Shown here piece by piece: positions 1 through 5,362 of a DNA stretch of 5,829 nucleotides. Made by a program: the position numbers and the translations under genes. The stretch comes from Gammaproteobacteria bacterium (GTDB taxonomy: Bacteria > Pseudomonadota > Gammaproteobacteria > SZUA-229): NCBI GenBank assembly GCA_015484935.1, contig WFUQ01000224.1:1-5829 (forward strand). Direction: 5' to 3'. Below the pieces are notes generated by a model, which made no database searches, was not told the origin of the DNA, and saw nothing but the letters and a program-made list of their open reading frames with translations. Each line of letters opens with the position of its first letter. The first letter of the stretch is position 1.

Positions 1-664
1 TGCGTATGCCTTGCAGAAAACCCTCGACCGGCGGGATGCAGTTCATATTGCCCGCAACCGGTTCCAGTATCACGCAGGCGATCTGGTCACCGATCTCGTT
101 CATGGTCTGATTGATAGCATCGAGGTCGTTGTAGGGCAGGGTCAGGGTGTGTTCAGCGAGGCTGGCAGGCACGCCGGGTGAATTAGGCACGCCCAGGGTC
201 AATGCACCGGAGCCTGCCTTGACCAGTAAAGAGTCGGCATGACCGTGGTAACAGCCTTCGAATTTGATGATCTTGTCGCGACCGGTAAAACCGCGAGCGA
301 GTCGTATCGCACTCATGGTGGCTTCGGTGCCCGAGCTGACCATGCGTACCAGTTTCATCGAAGGCACCAGTTCGCAAACCTTGTCCGCCATGCGGGTTTC
401 GAGCAGGGTGGGTGCGCCGAAACTCAAACCGTTCTCTGCCGCTGCCTTGACTGCATCGATGACTTCATCGTGAGCATGCCCCAGAATCATCGGTCCCCAG
501 GAGCCGACATAATCGATGTACTGCTTACCCTGGGTATCGACGATATAGGCACCCTTTGCCTTATCGATGAATACCGGGTCACCGCCGACACCGTTGAATG
601 CGCGAACCGGTGAATTGACACCGCCGGGGATATGCTGCTGTGCAGACGTGAATTGATCAGACAT
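1..664 (-). CDS. hemL: Glutamate-1-semialdehyde 2,1-aminomutase, N-terminal 221 residues (3' end outside window)
   Basis: This PLP enzyme converts glutamate-1-semialdehyde to 5-aminolevulinate in the C5 pathway of tetrapyrrole synthesis, in the cytosol. Seen: the minus-strand frame from ATG (662-664) stays open to the left edge. It carries the family hallmarks [12 protein letters not shown] near residue 12, YVGSWGPM at 52-59, LSFGAPT at 80-86, the PLP-phosphate loop [19 protein letters not shown] at 110-128, GCYHGHAD at 137-144, and EPVAGNMNC at 201-209. HemL proteins are about 426 residues, so roughly half is missing, including the PLP-binding lysine (about position 265 in E. coli). The start matches the usual N-terminus; its Shine-Dalgarno is poor. 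It is the last gene in the window of the thiD-thiE-hemL string, 54 bp after thiE. Identity is near certain from the motifs. Confidence 0.97.
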   Translation of the reverse strand, partial: MSDQFTSAQQHIPGGVNSPVRAFNGVGGDPVFIDKAKGAYIVDTQGKQYIDYVGSWGPMILGHAHDEVIDAVKAAAENGLSFGAPTLLETRMADKVCELVPSMKLVRMVSSGTEATMSAIRLARGFTGRDKIIKFEGCYHGHADSLLVKAGSGALTLGVPNSPGVPASLAEHTLTLPYNDLDAINQTMNEIGDQIACVILEPVAGNMNCIPPVEGFLQGIR

Positions 665-693
665 GGGGCTTGCTCGAAATTAGTGAGGGCGGG

Positions 694-722
694 ATTTTAC
701 CCCAGAGCGCGATGCTTTTCAG
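694..722 (-). promoter_or_regulatory. Candidate sigma70 promoter for hemL
   Basis: On the minus strand, CTGAAA (722-717, 4/6 to the -35 consensus) is followed after 17 bases by TAAAAT (699-694, 5/6 to the -10). Initiation would fall near 687, giving a leader of about 23 nt before hemL. The -35 overlaps the thiE stop codon. It may let hemL be expressed apart from thiDE. This is pattern matching only; read-through from thiE is equally possible. Confidence 0.35.
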
Positions 723-1366
723 GTGGCTTTGCCATCGCGGGAGGCAAACATGTCGGTATAGGCTTGTGCTGCCTGACAGCTATCTTCATCTGCAAAGATA
801 TCACTGATCACGGCCAGCATATCGGCACCGTGCTGGACGAGGATGGCGGCATTGTCCCGCGTGATACCACCGATGGCACAGACCGGAATCTGTAACTGTT
901 GACGGGCAGTCTGTAACAGGGTGATGTCGGCAGGTGTGGCATCGGGTTTGGTCGGTGAACGGAAGAAGGCACCGAAAGCGACATAGTCCGCGCCTTGCTG
1001 CTGTGCATCGAGTGCCAGCGGAAGTTGATCGTAACAGGATACCCCGATGAGTCGTTCTGCCCCCAGCAGGGTTCGCGCCTGATTGATCGAGCCATCGTGT
1101 CTGCCGAGATGCACCCCATCGGCATCGACATCGCGTGCCAGCTTGCAGTCATCGTTGATGATCAGTGTCGCCCGATAGCTATCGCACAGTTCTCGCAGAG
1201 CCGAAGCCTGACGCAATCGCTTGTTCAGGTCGGTGCTCTTGTCCCGGTACTGGATGATGCGGGCACCACCTTGCAGAACCTGTTCGACAGTGGCGGAAAA
1301 ACAGTCGGGGTTTAACAGGTTTTCATCGGTGATCGCGTACAATCCCCGAAGACGATTATCGGTCAC
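719..1366 (-). CDS. thiE: Thiamine-phosphate synthase ThiE, 215 aa
   Basis: ThiE condenses HMP pyrophosphate with the carboxylated thiazole phosphate to give thiamine phosphate, in the cytosol; it is a TIM-barrel enzyme. Seen: LYAITD at 9-14 (first beta strand), IQYRDKS at 38-44, the metal/pyrophosphate motif INDD at 70-73, DGVHLG at 83-88, GVSCYD at 108-113, YVAFGAFFRSPTKPDA at 128-143 (thiazole/pyrophosphate loop), and the phosphate-binding AIGGIT at 164-169. Length is normal for the family (about 205-220). The start is GTG, read from CAC at 1364-1366. No in-frame ATG lies near it, and it places RGLYAITD at the usual distance from the N-terminus. There is no clear Shine-Dalgarno. Only 4 bp separate it from the thiD stop, so translation is probably coupled to thiD. 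Confidence 0.96.
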   Translation of the reverse strand: MTDNRLRGLYAITDENLLNPDCFSATVEQVLQGGARIIQYRDKSTDLNKRLRQASALRELCDSYRATLIINDDCKLARDVDADGVHLGRHDGSINQARTLLGAERLIGVSCYDQLPLALDAQQQGADYVAFGAFFRSPTKPDATPADITLLQTARQQLQIPVCAIGGITRDNAAILVQHGADMLAVISDIFADEDSCQAAQAYTDMFASRDGKAT

Positions 1367-1370
1367 AGGT

Positions 1371-2186
1371 TCAGGCAGATTTTTTGGACGGGTTTTTACT
1401 GGTCATCCAGTAGAACCGGTCGGGGTGATGTTGTCCCATACCGAAACGGTTGGCGTTGACCAGTGTCTGCTGGGTGTAGTCCAGTGCCTGATGCGAGGCG
1501 CTTACCGGGTCTTGTCCCAGCGCGGTGAAGGCAGCCAGACTGGCTGCCAGCGTGCATCCCGAGCCGTGGTATTTGTGCGGCAGTCGCTCATAATGGAAAC
1601 GTTTCAGTTCACGGTGACCACTATAGAGTGCATGTTGTACATCGGCGGTCTTGCCATGCGTGCCGGTCAACAGGATAGAGTCACAGCCTGTTTCCAGTAA
1701 ACCCATGGCGGCAGCCGTAGGCGTATCCGAGCCGGGTGCCAGTTGATGGACTTCGAACAGGTTAGGAGTGAGTATGGTCGTCAGGGGCAGCAACATGGTC
1801 TTGACTGTTTCGACCAGGTCGGGTGTGCTCAGGGCACCGTCTTTTTCGGTACTGAAGACCGGGTCGTAGATGACCTTTATCGAAGGATAATCGCGCAGCA
1901 CAGAATGGATCGCCTGTGCCACTTCGCTGCTACCGACCATGCCGATCTTGATGGCACTCACCGGCATGTCTTCCAGTACTGCACGGGCCTGTTCCACGAT
2001 CAGGTCGGCGGGCATGGGGGCGAACGACATCACGTCCTGTGAATCCTGTACGGTCGCCGCGGTGACGATGGCCGATGCCTGACAGCCATTACTGCTGATG
2101 GCTTCGACATCGGCGATGATGCCGGCACCACCGGTCGGGTCGAGACCGGAAAAACACAATACGACGGGTTTGCTCGCTTTAATCAT
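1371..2186 (-). CDS. thiD: Hydroxymethylpyrimidine/phosphomethylpyrimidine kinase ThiD, 271 aa
   Basis: ThiD phosphorylates HMP-P (and HMP during salvage) to HMP-PP, the pyrimidine substrate used by ThiE. Seen: the ribokinase-fold signature GLDPTGGAGIIAD at 14-26, VTAATVQDS at 41-49, AIKIGM at 78-83, DPVF at 108-111, LTPN at 139-142, and the anion-hole/catalytic loop HGSGCTLAA at 207-215 with Cys211 in the conserved position. The C-terminal segment MGQHHPDRFYW (about 250-260) resembles pseudomonad-type ThiD. Length is normal. The ATG at 2184-2186 is preceded by only a weak Shine-Dalgarno. It is the first gene of the minus-strand cluster and is divergent from the rubredoxin gene. No ThiE domain is fused here; the two activities sit on adjacent genes. 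Confidence 0.96.
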   Translation of the reverse strand: MIKASKPVVLCFSGLDPTGGAGIIADVEAISSNGCQASAIVTAATVQDSQDVMSFAPMPADLIVEQARAVLEDMPVSAIKIGMVGSSEVAQAIHSVLRDYPSIKVIYDPVFSTEKDGALSTPDLVETVKTMLLPLTTILTPNLFEVHQLAPGSDTPTAAAMGLLETGCDSILLTGTHGKTADVQHALYSGHRELKRFHYERLPHKYHGSGCTLAASLAAFTALGQDPVSASHQALDYTQQTLVNANRFGMGQHHPDRFYWMTSKNPSKKSA

Positions 2187-2301
2187 ATCTACAGTTTATG
2201 CCTGATTACATGGAAAACAAGCATTAATTAAAGCGATTGGAGCAGCTTTGGGGGGATGGTTTGCCTGCACCGAGTTGACGGATAAGGTCATTCTGGTTCA
2301 G

Positions 2302-2322
2302 TCGGGTCGTCGCCCGAAGGCG
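2302..2322. promoter_or_regulatory. Overlapping, mutually exclusive small hairpins in the thiD/rubredoxin intergenic region
   Basis: Two inverted repeats share bases. CGCC (2311-2314) pairs with GGCG (2319-2322). TCGGG (2302-2306) pairs with CCCGA (2313-2317). Read on the minus strand (towards thiD), the first forms a 4-bp stem closed by a C(UUCG)G tetraloop, a known extra-stable loop. It lies about 125 nt upstream of thiD and 90 nt upstream of rubA. No T tract follows on either strand, so it is not a standard terminator. Function, and which transcript carries it, are unknown. Confidence 0.4.
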
Positions 2323-2357
2323 ATATCAATAAGCCTTTGATTTATTTGTGACAGCAG

Positions 2358-2390
2358 ACAGGTATGTTAATGTCATCCTGTTTTGAACAG
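2358..2390 (+). promoter_or_regulatory. Imperfect dyad plus short inverted repeat upstream of rubredoxin
   Basis: ACAGG (2358-2362) and CCTGT (2377-2381) form a 24-bp dyad, with inner ATG/CAT arms that fit if one base is bulged. Immediately downstream, CTGTT (2378-2382) and AACAG (2386-2390) form a second perfect 5-bp inverted repeat sharing bases with the first. TATGTT (2363-2368, 4/6 to a -10 box) sits inside the first dyad, without a convincing -35. The arrangement could be an operator over the rubredoxin promoter, or leader RNA structure ending 10 bases before the Shine-Dalgarno. Evidence is symmetry only. Confidence 0.35.
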
Positions 2391-2412
2391 TCTATCCAAG
2401 AGAGGTTGATCG

Positions 2413-2586
2413 ATGGAGTACAAGAAGTGGGAGTGCATCGCTTGCGGTTATGTCTATGATGAAGAGGCAGGTGATGAGGAGCATGGTCTGGCGCCGGGAA
2501 CCCGTTGGCAGGATGTGCCGGATGACTGGGAGTGCCCGGATTGCGGTGCCGGTAAATCAGATTTTGAGATGGTGGAACTGGGGTAA
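2413..2586 (+). CDS. rubA: Rubredoxin, 57 aa
   Basis: A small cytosolic one-electron carrier with a single iron held by four cysteines. Seen: two CxxCG knuckles, C8-I-A-C11-G and C41-P-D-C44-G, with the conserved aromatic/core pattern YVYD at 13-16, the GLAPGT turn at 25-30, W32, the VPDDW run at 35-39, and K48-S-D-F51 at the C-terminal end. Length is typical for a single-domain rubredoxin (about 52-57). The start is set by AGAGG at 2401-2405, 7 bases before ATG 2413. The protein is strongly acidic, as is usual. It stands alone on the plus strand, divergent from thiD; no alkane hydroxylase or rubredoxin reductase is visible nearby, so the redox partner is unknown. A hairpin follows 17 bases after the stop. 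Confidence 0.96.
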   Translation: MEYKKWECIACGYVYDEEAGDEEHGLAPGTRWQDVPDDWECPDCGAGKSDFEMVELG

Positions 2587-2603
2587 CGTTCACCAGTGTC
2601 ACT

Positions 2604-2625
2604 CCCCCCCCCCTGATTCAGGGGG
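2604..2625 (+). terminator. Putative terminator hairpin after rubredoxin, with C10 tract
   Basis: CCCCCTG (2609-2615), loop ATT, and CAGGGGG (2619-2625) form a 7-bp GC-rich stem 22 bases after the rubredoxin stop. The left arm is part of a run of ten C (2604-2613), so the stem can slide. Only TTGGT follows, not a proper U tract, so intrinsic termination would be weak. On the opposite strand there is no T tract either. Confidence 0.45.
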
Positions 2626-2658
2626 TTGGTAAACCGGGTGCGCAGGGGCATACTGAAG

Positions 2659-2719
2659 CTGTTACGTCACATCGTGCTGACCTGATTAGATGACAGAATG
2701 ATAACTGCACTGTTACATC
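2659..2719 (+). repeat. 10-bp direct repeat flanking the kinase promoter
   Basis: CTGTTACGTC (2659-2668) and CTGTTACATC (2710-2719) match at 9 of 10 bases and start 51 bp apart, close to five helical turns. The first copy extends to GTTACGTCAC, which is itself near-palindromic (8/10). One copy lies upstream of the predicted -35, the other covers the predicted start of transcription. The placement suggests binding sites for one regulator, possibly the response regulator encoded downstream; that is inference. Confidence 0.4.
2677..2705 (+). promoter_or_regulatory. Candidate sigma70 promoter for the kinase/regulator operon
   Basis: CTGACC (2677-2682, 4/6) is followed after exactly 17 bases by GATAAC (2700-2705, 4/6). 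Transcription would begin near 2712, about 50 nt before the kinase start. Both boxes deviate from consensus, consistent with a weak or activated promoter. Confidence 0.4.
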
Positions 2720-2737
2720 CCGGCTGCTTCATCTTCG

Positions 2738-2751
2738 ATGCGGTATCGCAT
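2738..2751 (+). repeat. Inverted repeat just upstream of the kinase start
   Basis: ATGCG (2738-2742) and CGCAT (2747-2751) flank GTAT, giving a perfect 5-bp stem with a 4-base loop, 11 bases before ATG 2763. It occupies the place where a ribosome binding site is expected, and no Shine-Dalgarno is seen there. It may be an RNA hairpin affecting initiation, a protein site, or chance. Confidence 0.35.
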
Positions 2752-2762
2752 GTCGATCGTCT

Positions 2763-4592
2763 ATGTCCTTTGATCAAGGCATGAAAGTTCTCCACTTCAT
2801 GCTGTGGTGTCTTGTCTGGACAAGTTTCCCGGTACAGGCGATATCGGATATCGGATCCGGTTCTCTGATCGAGATCACAACAGCTGACAAGTCTGTTGCT
2901 GACGATTCTGTGTTGCCGGACTTCAGTAAGGCGCAGCCGGTTGAATTACCGGACCTGTGGCAACATGACCCGGACGGATTTTATGGTTCGGTATGGTATC
3001 GTCTGCAATTTCCTCTATCCGACAAACCATCATCTCAATGGGCGTTGCTGTTGCGTGATGTGAATATGAATGCGGAAGTCTGGGTCAATGGGGTGTATCT
3101 GGGCTCGGGTGGCAGTATGCAGAGGCCTGTGTCGCGTTACTGGCATAGCCCGCTTATGTTTGTCGTGTCGCCTTCCGATCTGCGTGAGAACAACGAGATA
3201 GTCATCAGAGTGGTGGCCTATGCCAATAAGTTTGGTGAGCTGGGGGAAGTCGTTACCGGTGATGCCAGTGCTGTCACTGGTGAATATCAGTATGAATATT
3301 TCCGTCGGGTCAATCTGCATGTCATCAGTGCTGCGTTGGCAGCGGTGTACGCCCTGTTCATGGGAGTGGTCTGGTATCGACGCAGGGATGCAGTGTTTTT
3401 CTGGGGTGCGCTGGCCTGTGCTGCCTGGGCAGTGAGCAGTCTGAATTTTTTTGTTGTCGATCCCTTGCTCGACGAGCTCGAGTGGGAAAAGCTCATGTTG
3501 TTGAGCATGGGCTGGATACCGCTGCTGTTTTATTTTTTCTTGCTCAGACTGGATGGTGTCAGCCCCCGACGGTTGCACGATAGCCTGATCCTGGCGGGTG
3601 CCGGGCTGTTGAACGTATCGTTGTTGGCGGCTGATATGCACTACCTGTTCACCATGAGTCGGGTATGGCATCTGTATTCGCTGGTGTTCGGTCTGGTCGG
3701 TCTCATCAGGGTGTTCTACTCGTGGTATACCAGACGCAAAAATCCGCAATTGATTATGATCATCGTGTTTCTTTTGATCGCGATCTGCGGGGTGCATGAT
3801 TTCCTGTCGCAGACAGGTGTGATAGATGATTCTGTCTACTGGCTGGATTACAGCGTACCGATGATCTTGCTGTTCGTCGGTTACCTGATGGTGTCGCGTT
3901 TCTTATGGGCGGTGAACCGGTCGGAACAATTGAACCGGAGTCTGGAGACACGGGTGGAACAGGCACAACAAAAAATCGAAGCCGATTACCAGACCATCCT
4001 GGCACTGGAGACCGAACAGGCATCCTTGCGTGAACGCGAGCGTATCTACAGCGACATGCACGATGATATGGGGGCCAAGCTGCTGTCGATGGTCTATAAC
4101 GCCGAGAGCAGCGAGATGCGTGATCTGGCACGTTCGGCCATGGATGACCTGCGTGCCATCGTCAGTAAGAAGCCGGGTGAGAAGCACCGGTTGGAAGCGA
4201 TACTGTTGCAGCTGGAACGCGATTCACAAAAACGTTGCAAGGAGGCGGGGTTTGCATTCGACTGGCAACAGCAGCCGATCGAGCAGAGTGTCAGCCTCAG
4301 TGCAGAAGCCGATCAACATCTGCGGCGCTTGTTGGCCGAATCGGTGACCAATGCACTTAAACACAGTGCCGGTAGTCTGATCAGTATCCGGGTTGCCAGC
4401 CGCTCCGGCTGCTTGCGGATGGTAGTGGCTGACAACGGGGATTACACGCAGATGACGCATTGGCTGGAAGGGCGTGGCATCCAGTCTATGAAGCATCGGG
4501 TGAAACAGTTGAGTGGAAAGATAAAATGGCATGCTACGCCTGATGGGGGTTGTGTCAGCTGGACGCTGCCGCTGGCACCGAATCAGGCTTGA
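2763..4592 (+). CDS. 7TM-DISM-type membrane sensor histidine kinase, 609 aa
   Basis: Inner-membrane sensor kinase whose partner is the adjacent regulator. Domains seen in order: a signal peptide (hydrophobic 9-22, likely cleavage after VQA26); a periplasmic jelly-roll domain about 55-170, with WYRLQFPL at 78-85, NAEVWVNGVYLGSGG at 103-117 and NNEIVIRV at 143-150, resembling 7TMR-DISMED2 and the GH2 sugar-binding fold; seven hydrophobic helices near 184-204, 210-232, 243-262, 273-292, 299-320, 329-347 and 360-383; a coiled coil about 385-425; a HisKA_3-type dimerisation region with IYSDMHDDMGAKLL and probable phospho-acceptor His433; and an HATPase_c domain with the N-box ESVTNALKHS (Asn530), DNGD at 557-560, and GRGIQSMKHRV at 570-580. 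The G1 box lacks its second glycine (DNGDY). The start is uncertain: Met7 (2781) gives a more typical MK signal peptide. The ligand is unknown. Confidence 0.9.
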   Translation: MSFDQGMKVLHFMLWCLVWTSFPVQAISDIGSGSLIEITTADKSVADDSVLPDFSKAQPVELPDLWQHDPDGFYGSVWYRLQFPLSDKPSSQWALLLRDVNMNAEVWVNGVYLGSGGSMQRPVSRYWHSPLMFVVSPSDLRENNEIVIRVVAYANKFGELGEVVTGDASAVTGEYQYEYFRRVNLHVISAALAAVYALFMGVVWYRRRDAVFFWGALACAAWAVSSLNFFVVDPLLDELEWEKLMLLSMGWIPLLFYFFLLRLDGVSPRRLHDSLILAGAGLLNVSLLAADMHYLFTMSRVWHLYSLVFGLVGLIRVFYSWYTRRKNPQLIMIIVFLLIAICGVHDFLSQTGVIDDSVYWLDYSVPMILLFVGYLMVSRFLWAVNRSEQLNRSLETRVEQAQQKIEADYQTILALETEQASLRERERIYSDMHDDMGAKLLSMVYNAESSEMRDLARSAMDDLRAIVSKKPGEKHRLEAILLQLERDSQKRCKEAGFAFDWQQQPIEQSVSLSAEADQHLRRLLAESVTNALKHSAGSLISIRVASRSGCLRMVVADNGDYTQMTHWLEGRGIQSMKHRVKQLSGKIKWHATPDGGCVSWTLPLAPNQA

Positions 4593-4597
4593 GGAGG
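4592..4597 (+). promoter_or_regulatory. Strong Shine-Dalgarno of the response regulator, overlapping the kinase stop
   Basis: AGGAGG, within the longer GAGGAGGAG, begins on the last base of the kinase TGA (4590-4592) and stands 6 bases before ATG 4604. It decides the regulator start in favour of 4604 over the longer in-frame extension beginning at 4550, and over the adjacent GTG at 4601. It contrasts with the kinase, which has no clear site, so the regulator is probably made in excess. Confidence 0.85.
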
Positions 4598-4603
4598 AGA
4601 GTG

Positions 4604-5260
4604 ATGAAAAAGGTTCTGATACTGGAAGATCATGCCGGTGCGCAACGCTGGTTATCTGATGCTGTCTGGCTGGGTTTCGGCGATCAGGTAGAGATCAGTA
4701 TCGCTGAAACTATCGTACAGGCAAACGATATACTGGACAGTCAGGCGTTTGACCTGTTTATAGTCGATCTGCATCTACCTGATGGCTCGGGTAACGAATG
4801 TCTGATCTATGCACGTCAGTTACATCCCGATATGCCGACAGTGGTGGCAACCATCTACTCTGACGATGGCCATCTGTTTCCGGCGTTGCAGGCGGGTGCG
4901 GCAGGTTATCTGCTCAAGGATGACAAGAAGGAGGCGATCGCCAGTATGTTGTCTGGCATCCTCAATGGTGTGCCACCGTTGTCACCCGATATCGCTCGAA
5001 GACTGATGTCGCATTTTCAGTCATCAGCCCGGTCATCAGACCAGGACAGCCAGGAACAGGTGCCGCATCTGACGGAAAGAGAGACTGAAACACTGACGTA
5101 TATCGTCAAGGGGTTCAGTATCCGTGAGTGTGCAGAACTGATGGCGATCAGCCCTCATACCGTGTCGGGTTACGTCAAGGATATCTATAAAAAACTGCAA
5201 GTCTCTTCACGTGCTGAAGTGGCATCGGAAGCGGTCAGGCTCGGTATCGTCAACCACTGA
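4604..5260 (+). CDS. NarL/LuxR-family response regulator, 218 aa
   Basis: DNA-binding regulator expected to take phosphate from the kinase encoded just upstream. Seen: a receiver domain about 1-120 with the acidic pocket E8-D9, phospho-acceptor Asp55 in IVDLHLPDGSG, switch Thr83, Tyr102 and the conserved Lys105 in GYLLKDD; a polar, Ser/Gln/Asp-rich linker about 138-153; and a LuxR-type helix-turn-helix about 155-216 with LTERETETL, ECAELMAISPHTVSGYVKDIYKKL and the SSRAEVASEAVRLG tail. Length and architecture are typical of the NarL/FixJ class. The start at 4604 follows a strong Shine-Dalgarno and gives the usual MKKVLILEDH beginning. It lies 11 bp after the kinase stop, forming one operon. 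The targets are not visible; the flanking dehydrogenase and its own operon promoter are candidates by proximity only. Confidence 0.95.
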   Translation: MKKVLILEDHAGAQRWLSDAVWLGFGDQVEISIAETIVQANDILDSQAFDLFIVDLHLPDGSGNECLIYARQLHPDMPTVVATIYSDDGHLFPALQAGAAGYLLKDDKKEAIASMLSGILNGVPPLSPDIARRLMSHFQSSARSSDQDSQEQVPHLTERETETLTYIVKGFSIRECAELMAISPHTVSGYVKDIYKKLQVSSRAEVASEAVRLGIVNH

Positions 5261-5268
5261 ACAAGCAT

Positions 5269-5286
5269 GGATGCACTGATGCATCC
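5269..5286 (+). terminator. Perfect 7-bp hairpin after the response regulator, possible terminator
   Basis: GGATGCA (5269-5275), loop CTGA, and TGCATCC (5280-5286) form a perfect stem 8 bases after the regulator stop. A T-rich stretch (TCTTTCTATCT) begins only 10 bases later, so it does not fit a classic intrinsic terminator. It may end or stabilise the kinase/regulator transcript. Confidence 0.4.
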
Positions 5287-5336
5287 TGTCGCCAGTCTTT
5301 CTATCTGACTTCTGTAATGGTGTAAGGTATCAGGAA

Positions 5337-5342
5337 TATAAT
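5337..5342 (+). promoter_or_regulatory. Consensus -10 box (TATAAT) upstream of the dehydrogenase gene
   Basis: An exact TATAAT sits 20 bases before ATG 5363, which would start transcription near 5349 and leave a leader of only about 14 nt. No good -35 lies 16-18 bases upstream; TGTAAT (5313-5318, 18-base spacer) is poor, and there is no extended TGn. It may depend on an activator. It suggests the dehydrogenase is a separate transcription unit. Confidence 0.45.
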
Positions 5343-5362
5343 TCTGTCAGTGAGCACTGTCG

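Noticed and set aside
239..613. 124-codon plus-strand frame opposite hemL
   Set aside because: The minus-strand hemL frame shows clear conserved motifs throughout this stretch; the plus-strand translation shows none and has no ribosome binding site I can see.
2196..2291. 31-codon minus-strand frame upstream of thiD, as a possible leader peptide
   Set aside because: There is no ribosome binding site and no run of regulatory codons; the composition is unremarkable for noncoding DNA.
2378..2390. LexA box upstream of rubredoxin (CTG...CAG)
   Set aside because: The spacing between CTG and CAG is 7 bases rather than the 10 of the gammaproteobacterial SOS box.
2187..2412. TPP riboswitch ahead of the thiamine genes
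   Set aside because: The minus-strand leader lacks the conserved CTGAGA and GCGTAGGGA-type segments in the right order; a stray CTGAACC alone is not enough.
2454..2651. Minus-strand frames across the rubredoxin gene
   Set aside because: The plus-strand rubredoxin, with both CxxCG motifs and a good Shine-Dalgarno, fully explains the region.
2840..2860. Tandem GATATCG repeat at the predicted signal-peptide cleavage region
   Set aside because: Two 7-bp copies out of register with codons and encoding an ordinary SDIGSG stretch; most likely chance.
3030..3797. Long open frame (255 codons) on the minus strand inside the kinase gene
   Set aside because: It is antisense to a well-supported membrane kinase; its translation is rich in His, Gln, Arg and Pro with no recognisable domain, as expected of the shadow of a hydrophobic coding strand.
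4550..4603. N-terminal extension of the response regulator from an upstream in-frame ATG
   Set aside because: It lies within the kinase coding sequence, has no Shine-Dalgarno, and adds 18 residues not seen in receiver domains; AGGAGG points to ATG 4604.
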